In this document: piece after piece, positions 5,964 through 10,114 of the stretch
Position numbering within the stretch: position 1 is the stretch's first letter
Layout of the letters: each line of letters starts with the position of its first letter
From: Flavobacterium sp.
GTDB lineage: Bacteria; Bacteroidota; Bacteroidia; Flavobacteriales; Flavobacteriaceae
DNA length: 10,114 nucleotides
Reading direction: 5' to 3'
Assembly: GCA_030682755.1 (NCBI GenBank)
Contig: JAUXNR010000556.1
Location: 1 to 10,114 of the forward strand
Translations under genes and position numbers: made by a program
Notes under the pieces: generated by a model
Seen by the model: the letters and a program-made list of their open reading frames with translations, nothing else
The model's database searches: none
What the model was told of the DNA's origin: nothing

Positions 5964-7244
5964 ATGGAAATTTTAAAAGAACAAAAACAGAAAACAATGT
6001 TGGATAACGTGATTGAGCAGTTTGATAAAACCGCCGATTCAATGAATTTAAATCCAAATATTCGAAAAATTTTATCTATTACAAATAATGAAATCATCAT
6101 TCATTTCCCTGTAAAAATGGATGATGGCACTATTGAAATTTTTACCGGCTACCGTGTGCAACATAACAACGCACTAGGACCGTACAAAGGCGGATTGCGG
6201 TATCATCCTACTGTGGATGTGGATGATGCCAAAGCGTTAGCCATGTGGATGACCTGGAAAACCTCGTTGGCTGGCTTGCCTTATGGTGGAGCAAAAGGAG
6301 GAATTCAAATTGACCCAAGAAATTATTCTTTAAGTGAATTAGAGCGAATCACCCGTCGATTTACGTTTGCTCTGGGCGAAAATATCGGACCGGAATATGA
6401 TATTCCTGCTCCGGATGTGAACACAAATGAACAAACAATGGCCTGGATTGCTGATACATTTATGTCAACAAAATCGCCTTCGGAACGATCAAACAATAAA
6501 CATGTGGTTACCGGAAAACCAGTAGGTTCAGGTGGACTTGAAGGTCGTGACAGAGCAACAGGATTTGGCGTTTACATTACGTTGCGTTTACTTTTTGAAG
6601 GACGAAAAGAAACTTTAAAAGGCAAGAAATTCATCGTGCAAGGTTTTGGAAACGTAGGTTATTGGGCTTCAAAATTCTTAACGGATGATGGTGCTATTTT
6701 AATAGCTGTTCAAGATGCTCATGCCACTTTGATTAATGAAAATGGAATTTCTGTGGCAAACCTACACGAACACAGCAAACCAAGAAAGGGTTCTGTAAAA
6801 GGTTTCGAAGGAGCAATAGAAATGGAACCCGAAGACTTTTTCGGATTGGAATGTGATTTCATTATTCCGGCGGCGTTAGGTAATCAAATTACTGAAAAAA
6901 ATGCAGGTAAAATTAAGTCGAAAGTAATTGCCGAAGGAGCAAACGGGCCAACGAATAATGAAGGAGAACGAATTTTATTGGAAAATGGTGTAACGATTAT
7001 TCCCGATATTCTTTGTAATTCGGGAGGTGTGATTGGAAGTTATTTTGAATGGCTTCAAAACAGAAACGGGGAACTTTGGCCATTGGACGAAGTGATGGTA
7101 AAAATTGAAAAGAAACTGACCGAAGTTTTCAAAAAAGTAGAAAATTTAGTTCACGAAGATCAAATTGACCATCGAACTGCAGCCTATATTTTAGCCATTA
7201 AAAGAATTGAAACAGCTTACATGCAACGAGGTATTTTTCCATAA
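5964..7244 (+). CDS. gdhA: Glutamate dehydrogenase (Glu/Leu/Phe/Val family)
   Basis: A 426-residue cytoplasmic enzyme that interconverts glutamate with 2-oxoglutarate and ammonium using NAD(P). The substrate domain carries PYKGGLRYH (Lys75), MTWKTSL (Lys99), PYGGAKGG with the catalytic Lys111, and PAPDVNT (Asp151). The dinucleotide domain shows GFGNVG (227-232), then AEGANGPT and CNSGGVIGSYFEW. The length fits the hexameric class of 410-430 residues. The match to GDH is clear, but NAD against NADP preference is not settled by eye. A GTG at 5934 would add 10 residues and overlap the small gene; ATG 5964 is preferred, and ATG 5997 (415 residues) is also possible. The gene is second in the unit behind the sigma-54 promoter, which suggests control by the adjacent two-component system. 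Its first 14 coding bases (ATGGAAATTTTAAA) are identical to those of the preceding small gene. Confidence 0.95.
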   Translation: MEILKEQKQKTMLDNVIEQFDKTADSMNLNPNIRKILSITNNEIIIHFPVKMDDGTIEIFTGYRVQHNNALGPYKGGLRYHPTVDVDDAKALAMWMTWKTSLAGLPYGGAKGGIQIDPRNYSLSELERITRRFTFALGENIGPEYDIPAPDVNTNEQTMAWIADTFMSTKSPSERSNNKHVVTGKPVGSGGLEGRDRATGFGVYITLRLLFEGRKETLKGKKFIVQGFGNVGYWASKFLTDDGAILIAVQDAHATLINENGISVANLHEHSKPRKGSVKGFEGAIEMEPEDFFGLECDFIIPAALGNQITEKNAGKIKSKVIAEGANGPTNNEGERILLENGVTIIPDILCNSGGVIGSYFEWLQNRNGELWPLDEVMVKIEKKLTEVFKKVENLVHEDQIDHRTAAYILAIKRIETAYMQRGIFP

Positions 7245-7262
7245 ATAATAATCAAAAAAATC

Positions 7263-7655
7263 ATGAAGTACGAAAAAGTAGTAGTTGACAAAAAAGAACT
7301 GGAAGTTTTAAAAACGCTTTTTTCAACTATTCATAATGGAAAAGATAAAACATACCGATTATCATTTGAGAAATTGATGGAAGAAATTAAAAACGCAAAG
7401 GTTTTAGATGCCTCTAAGATGCCTCAGGATGTGATTCGACTCAATTCGGTGGTAACGATAAAAACCGATTTTGGTGGCGAAAAAAAATTGCAATTAGTTA
7501 TTCCGGCAAAGAGTGATTTATCGCAGAATAAATTATCGGTCATGGCTCCAATGGGACTTGCTCTTTTTGGGTATGCAGAAAACGACGAAGTGGAATGGGA
7601 GTTTCCGTCGGGATTAAACACCATTAGAATTACAAAAGTAGAGCAACCAGTATAA
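7263..7655 (+). CDS. GreA/GreB C-terminal-domain protein (Rnk-like)
   Basis: A 130-residue protein with the FKBP-like C-terminal domain of the GreA/GreB/Rnk group at about 55-128: IRLNSVVTIKTDFGGEKKLQLVIPAKSDLSQNKLSVMAPMGLALFGYAENDEVEWEFPSG spans this region in full, with the PMGLALFGY turn the most typical part. The N-terminal 50 residues are short and helical, without the long coiled coil and acidic tip that full-length GreA (about 158 residues) uses to stimulate transcript cleavage. It therefore resembles Rnk-type proteins, which bind RNA polymerase in the secondary channel region but do not cleave. A role in modulating polymerase is inferred. The gene starts 18 bases after glutamate dehydrogenase and belongs to the same transcription unit. 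The ATG start is the only sensible one. Confidence 0.8.
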   Translation: MKYEKVVVDKKELEVLKTLFSTIHNGKDKTYRLSFEKLMEEIKNAKVLDASKMPQDVIRLNSVVTIKTDFGGEKKLQLVIPAKSDLSQNKLSVMAPMGLALFGYAENDEVEWEFPSGLNTIRITKVEQPV

Positions 7656-7666
7656 TTGAAATTTTT

Positions 7667-8083
7667 ATGAATTTATTGAAGAAATTTTACAGTCAAGATA
7701 CCATTCAACACCAATTTCTTGATCGTGACATCAAACTTTGGCGAGAAGAACTAGAAGGTATTGAGTTAGAGGTTAATTTTTTTAAAAATTTCCTTACCAC
7801 GTTTCAAAACAAATCCAGTCAGAAACTAATTTCGGATAAGCTTCTGTTACAACTAAATGTGAAACAATTGGAAAATGCGGTTTATTTATCGCGTTTAAAC
7901 AATTTTTCCATCAAATTGGAAGGGATGAATGAATGCGATGATATTCAGTGTGAAACGTTCTACTTCAATGATTTTGTGGATTTCAAAATACACATTGAAT
8001 CTTTTTTGTCCCAATACAGAAAGCTCAAGAAGACTGTTTTTTTAAAGATAAACAGTCATAGCAATACGGAAAATAGTTTGTAG
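7667..8083 (+). CDS. Unrecognised helical protein, last gene of the RpoN operon
   Basis: A 138-residue protein that I do not recognise. It is predicted soluble and mostly alpha-helical, rich in Leu, Asn, Lys and Phe. Heptad-like stretches occur at about 18-48 (RDIKLWREELEGIELEVNFF) and 55-85. There are two cysteines (Cys90, Cys95; ECDDIQCE) and a basic C-terminal helix (about 108-127). There is no signal peptide, membrane segment or known catalytic motif. It begins 11 bases after the Rnk-like gene and is followed by a strong terminator about 95 bases on, so it closes the sigma-54 unit. Position and size suggest an accessory or partner protein, but no function can be assigned. Coding is supported by the tight spacing and full-length frame. 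Confidence 0.7.
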   Translation: MNLLKKFYSQDTIQHQFLDRDIKLWREELEGIELEVNFFKNFLTTFQNKSSQKLISDKLLLQLNVKQLENAVYLSRLNNFSIKLEGMNECDDIQCETFYFNDFVDFKIHIESFLSQYRKLKKTVFLKINSHSNTENSL

Positions 8084-8178
8084 ATTCTTATTTTTTTCAA
8101 CAAAAATGCGATTGGAATACTTTCTTGCTTTTCATCTGTTAGGCGTGGAACGTTTTCGTTTGATACAATTGCTTTTAT

Positions 8179-8205
8179 ACACCGGTTTTTGCCGGTGTTT
8201 TTTTT
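8179..8205 (+). terminator. Rho-independent terminator of the RpoN operon
   Basis: ACACCGG (8179-8185) pairs perfectly with CCGGTGT (8192-8198) around a 6-base loop. The stem is followed directly by a run of eight T (8198-8205). It sits 95 bases past the stop of the last gene of the glutamate dehydrogenase operon. Confidence 0.9.
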
Positions 8206-8356
8206 ATTTTCAGCTCTTAGGGTTACTTGTAAATGTTCATCGGATATTTAAAACAAGAGCGAATTAATAGACTATATTTACATGTGATTACGTCTGAAAG
8301 ACGAGATAAGCTAAACTTACAATCGGCACTAATTTTTATTTTCATAAATTTAAAAA

Positions 8357-8926
8357 ATGTATGCAACGTTAAAATTATTTTTAATTGGAAAAGCGGAATT
8401 TGATCAAGAGTCACTGGAGCATATTTGCTCGCATTTCAGATACATCAAAACCAAACGAAACGAAATTTTAATCAGTTACCATGACGTTGCAACCAACTAT
8501 TACTTCGTTAACAAGGGATGCGTTAGATTATTTACCATTACAAATGAGGGACAAGAAATTTCAAGGTATTTTGCGTATGAAGGAAATCTTGTTACCGCTC
8601 TTCCTAGTTTTATTAATCAACTACCCACTGAGGAGTTTTTGCAAACTATTGAAAAATCTGAATTGCTTTATGTGAGTAGATCAGATTTTTATAAATTAGT
8701 AACTAAGTATCCTGAATTTGCTAAAATTTACACCGAAATTCTTGAGCTTGGATTTATTGTAGCCCAAAAGAGAATTTACGGGTTTCAGGGTTTTAATGCC
8801 AATGAAAAAGTTCGTTGGGTTATAAAAAATCAACCTCAATTACTATTAAGGGTTTCTAATAAGATGGCAGCTTCTTATTTAGGAATTTCCCCTTCAACAT
8901 TAAGTAGAATTAAATCGAAGCTTTAA
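8357..8926 (+). CDS. Crp/Fnr-family transcriptional regulator
   Basis: A 189-residue regulator. The N-terminal cyclic-nucleotide-binding-like beta-barrel covers about 15-115 (IKTKRNEILISYHD, YYFVNKGCVRLF, EGQEISRYFAYEGNLV, LLYVSRSDFYKL). A long dimer helix follows (about 115-140), and a short C-terminal HTH (about 155-189: NKMAASYLGISPSTLSRIKS). Only two cysteines (24 and 55) are present, so an Fnr-type iron-sulfur cluster is unlikely. The cAMP-contact signature is also not evident, as in most Bacteroidota members of this family. It lies after the terminator at 8205, so it has its own promoter, for which no clear TAnnTTTG box is seen. It precedes two exported proteins whose promoter carries a perfect inverted repeat, and it may control them. 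Ligand unknown. Confidence 0.88.
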   Translation: MYATLKLFLIGKAEFDQESLEHICSHFRYIKTKRNEILISYHDVATNYYFVNKGCVRLFTITNEGQEISRYFAYEGNLVTALPSFINQLPTEEFLQTIEKSELLYVSRSDFYKLVTKYPEFAKIYTEILELGFIVAQKRIYGFQGFNANEKVRWVIKNQPQLLLRVSNKMAASYLGISPSTLSRIKSKL

Positions 8927-8954
8927 AAACGTTGACTTAGGACAACAGTTGTGA

Positions 8955-8983
8955 TTTTTCTGCAAAGTAACTTTGCAGAAAAA
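8955..8983. promoter_or_regulatory. Perfect 13-bp inverted repeat, candidate operator
   Basis: TTTTTCTGCAAAG (8955-8967) and CTTTGCAGAAAAA (8971-8983) are exact reverse complements separated by TAA. The right arm includes most of the TAACTTTG -7 box, so a bound dimeric regulator would block or reset this promoter. A Crp/Fnr-family gene ends 28 bases upstream. The arms are preceded by T and followed by A on either strand, the opposite of a T-tailed intrinsic terminator, so an operator or a 5-prime hairpin fits better. Confidence 0.6.
8968..8975 (+). promoter_or_regulatory. TAnnTTTG -7 box for the exported-protein pair
   Basis: TAACTTTG matches the Bacteroidota -7 consensus. A TTG at 8949-8951 lies 16 bases upstream, slightly closer than the usual 17-23 spacing for the -33 element. 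Transcription would start near 8980, about 10 bases before ATG 8991, giving a very short leader. The TTG codon at 8973 lies within this box. Confidence 0.55.
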
Positions 8984-8990
8984 ATACACT

Positions 8991-9518
8991 ATGAAATATT
9001 TAATCTTTTTGTTTGTTTTTATAACTTCATTGGGTTTTAGTCAAAAGAAAGTACAAGAGCAGTTAAAACCAATTCAGGAAAATAAGTACATAAAAACTGT
9101 TGATTTGTTGACACAAGATGCTGCTTTTGAATTGATGAAACGTGCTAATCAAGAAGCCCAACGCCTCTCAAAAAATGTTTCCATTGCTGTCTTAGATCAT
9201 TCAGGAACTATTGTTTTGCTCACAAAAGGCGATGGTGTTGGTCCGCATAATACTGAAGCAGCCAGACGAAAAGCGTATACCGCCTTATCTACTAAAACGT
9301 CAACCTTAGTGCTAGTAAGAAATGCAGAACGCAATAATGATACTAAAAATTTAAATACACTTCCCGAGTTATTGTTATTAAGTGGTGGCGTTCCATTATG
9401 GCATAACGGAATGCTTATTGGAAGCATAGGTGTTGCGGGTGGAGGTAGTCCTGAAAATGATGATGCTATTGCAAAATCGGCTTCAATTCCGGAATTTGAT
9501 ATCCTATCATCTAATTAA
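8991..9518 (+). CDS. Exported GlcG/HbpS-family haem-binding-like protein
   Basis: A 175-residue protein with an N-terminal signal peptide (MKYLIFLFVFITSLGFSQ, cleavage near residue 18), so it is likely periplasmic. Residues 35-170 match the GlcG/HbpS (DUF336) fold: LTQDAAFELMKRANQEAQ, VSIAVLDHSGTIVLL, GDGVGPHNTEAARRKAYTA, SGGVPLWHNGMLIGSIGVAGG and a DDAIAKSA helix. Members of this family include haem-binding HbpS and proteins of unclear function near catabolic genes; haem binding here is a family-level inference. The start is ATG 8991: the longer TTG frame from 8973 begins inside the -7 box and would mask the signal peptide. The gene lies 23 bases upstream of the HIUase-like gene, with which it is probably co-transcribed. 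The inverted repeat at its promoter suggests control by the adjacent Crp/Fnr regulator. Confidence 0.85.
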   Translation: MKYLIFLFVFITSLGFSQKKVQEQLKPIQENKYIKTVDLLTQDAAFELMKRANQEAQRLSKNVSIAVLDHSGTIVLLTKGDGVGPHNTEAARRKAYTALSTKTSTLVLVRNAERNNDTKNLNTLPELLLLSGGVPLWHNGMLIGSIGVAGGGSPENDDAIAKSASIPEFDILSSN

Positions 9519-9541
9519 TTTTATTTTAAAAAACAAAAACT

Positions 9542-9949
9542 ATGAAAAATTTAATCCTGACGTTTCTATTTATTTTAATTTCAATAACTTCCTTTTCTCA
9601 GACAAAAACCTATCAATTATCCAGTCATATTTTAGACATTTCAAAAGGTTTACCGGCTTCTGGGGTCACTATCCAACTCGAAAAAATGAATGAAAAAAAT
9701 AAAAAATGGACCTTTGTTGATGAGAAAATAACAGATAAAAATGGTAGAATCTCAGATTTTTTGAGTTCAGAAAAAAACAATAACGGTATTTACAAACTAA
9801 CCTATTTCACCAGTGATTATTTTAAAGAAAATAATACAGAAAGTTTCTATCCATTTATAGAAGTTGTCTTTCAAATAACTGACAATAGTCATTATCACGT
9901 TCCTATAACGCTATCTGCATTTGGATATTCAACCTATCGAGGAAATTAA
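9542..9949 (+). CDS. Exported transthyretin-like / 5-hydroxyisourate hydrolase-like protein
   Basis: A 135-residue protein with a signal peptide (MKNLILTFLFILISITSFSQ, cleavage near residue 20), hence likely periplasmic. The mature part matches the HIUase/transthyretin-related fold: LSSHILDISKGLPASGVTIQLEK (His29), DKNGRISDF (Arg69), SFYPFIEVVF, HYHVPITLSAFGYSTYRG (His117/His119). Enzymes of this family hydrolyse 5-hydroxyisourate, the product of urate oxidation. The hallmark C-terminal tetrapeptide YRGS reads YRGN here. Since the terminal Ser is usually strictly kept in the enzymes, activity is uncertain. The three other conserved positions (His, Arg, His) are present, unlike vertebrate transthyretin. 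No uricase or OHCU decarboxylase gene is in the window. It is the last gene of the unit and is followed by a terminator. Confidence 0.88.
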   Translation: MKNLILTFLFILISITSFSQTKTYQLSSHILDISKGLPASGVTIQLEKMNEKNKKWTFVDEKITDKNGRISDFLSSEKNNNGIYKLTYFTSDYFKENNTESFYPFIEVVFQITDNSHYHVPITLSAFGYSTYRGN

Positions 9950-9964
9950 TAAATTAATTAGTCA

Positions 9965-10010
9965 ACAGGAGAAGAGTATACTTATGTGATTTCTTCTCCT
10001 GTAGGTTTTA
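9965..10010 (+). terminator. Probable terminator after the HIUase-like gene
   Basis: An 11-bp perfect stem (ACAGGAGAAGA at 9965-9975 with TCTTCTCCTGT at 9992-10002) encloses a 16-base loop, followed by AGGTTTTATTT. The T-tract is short and begins three bases after the stem, so termination may be incomplete. It lies 15 bases past the stop codon. Confidence 0.65.
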
Positions 10011-10054
10011 TTTAGTTTCTTATTCTCCAGCCACTCGAAGTCTAACACATTGAC

Positions 10055-10114
10055 CTCTGCAAGATATACCCCTTAAAAGCGAAGCGTCTCAACGGCATTA
10101 TTATAAAAATCCGC
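10055..10114. repeat. Composite intergenic repeat, cut by the window edge
   Basis: CTCTGCAAGATATACCCC, AAAAGCGAAGCGTCTCAACG and GGCATTATTATAAAAATCCG repeat the order of modules seen at 150-206 in the same orientation. The last 37 bases are nearly identical to 170-206. The array continues beyond the window. Confidence 0.75.

Noticed and set aside
5798..6100. 100-codon open frame on the minus strand
   Set aside because: Antisense to two genes with better support; its hydrophobic composition comes from A-rich coding DNA read backwards.
8106..8267. 53-codon ATG frame on the plus strand after the RpoN operon
   Set aside because: It runs through the strong terminator hairpin and T-run at 8179-8205, and the peptide resembles no protein.
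8291..8303. Small hairpin CGTCT-GAA-AGACG upstream of the Crp/Fnr gene
   Set aside because: Only five base pairs with a three-base loop and no T-run; too short to call as an operator or terminator.
9430..9693. 87-codon plus-strand frame across the HbpS-like and HIUase-like junction
   Set aside because: It is out of frame with both well-supported genes and has no family resemblance.

Overview
The window looks like a low-GC member of the Bacteroidota, most likely a Flavobacterium-like species. Three things point there: a type IX secretion (T9SS) C-terminal sorting domain, several TAnnTTTG-type -7 promoter boxes of the Bacteroidota housekeeping sigma factor, and A-rich translation starts without a clear Shine-Dalgarno sequence. 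No tRNA, rRNA, CRISPR array or transposase is visible.

Layout. Positions 1-600 are a gene-free block of dispersed repeats: a 25-bp tandem pair, a perfect GC-rich palindrome, and two 114-bp direct repeats at 146-bp spacing. A secreted GEVED-domain T9SS protein follows on the minus strand (723-2315), with its own terminator and promoter. A second repeat block (2620-2931) shares modules and tail with the first, so the secreted-protein gene is bracketed by same-orientation repeats. Another copy of the repeat runs off the right edge (10055-10114).

The central part (3111-8205) is the most interesting. A soluble histidine kinase (3167-4258) and an NtrC-type response regulator with intact phospho-acceptor, GAFTGA motif and Fis-type HTH (4264-5589) form an operon behind a TAnnTTTG box. 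Directly downstream is a near-ideal sigma-54 -24/-12 promoter (5705-5721). It stands in front of a four-gene unit: a 65-residue Cys-rich protein, a Glu/Leu/Phe/Val-type glutamate dehydrogenase, a GreA/Rnk-type protein and an unrecognised helical 138-residue protein. A strong terminator (8179-8205) closes it. The simplest reading is a dedicated enhancer-binding two-component system that switches on its neighbour operon through RpoN, linking an unknown cytoplasmic signal to glutamate metabolism and transcription control.

The right part (8357-10010) holds a Crp/Fnr-family regulator, then two small exported proteins likely co-transcribed: a GlcG/HbpS-type haem-binding-like protein and a transthyretin/5-hydroxyisourate-hydrolase-like protein ending in YRGN instead of the usual YRGS. 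A perfect 13-bp inverted repeat overlaps the -7 box of this exported pair and is a candidate operator for the adjacent regulator.

Three open frames that start with TTG (3116, 5705, 8973) begin inside promoter elements. The ATG starts downstream (3167, 5753, 8991) were therefore chosen.
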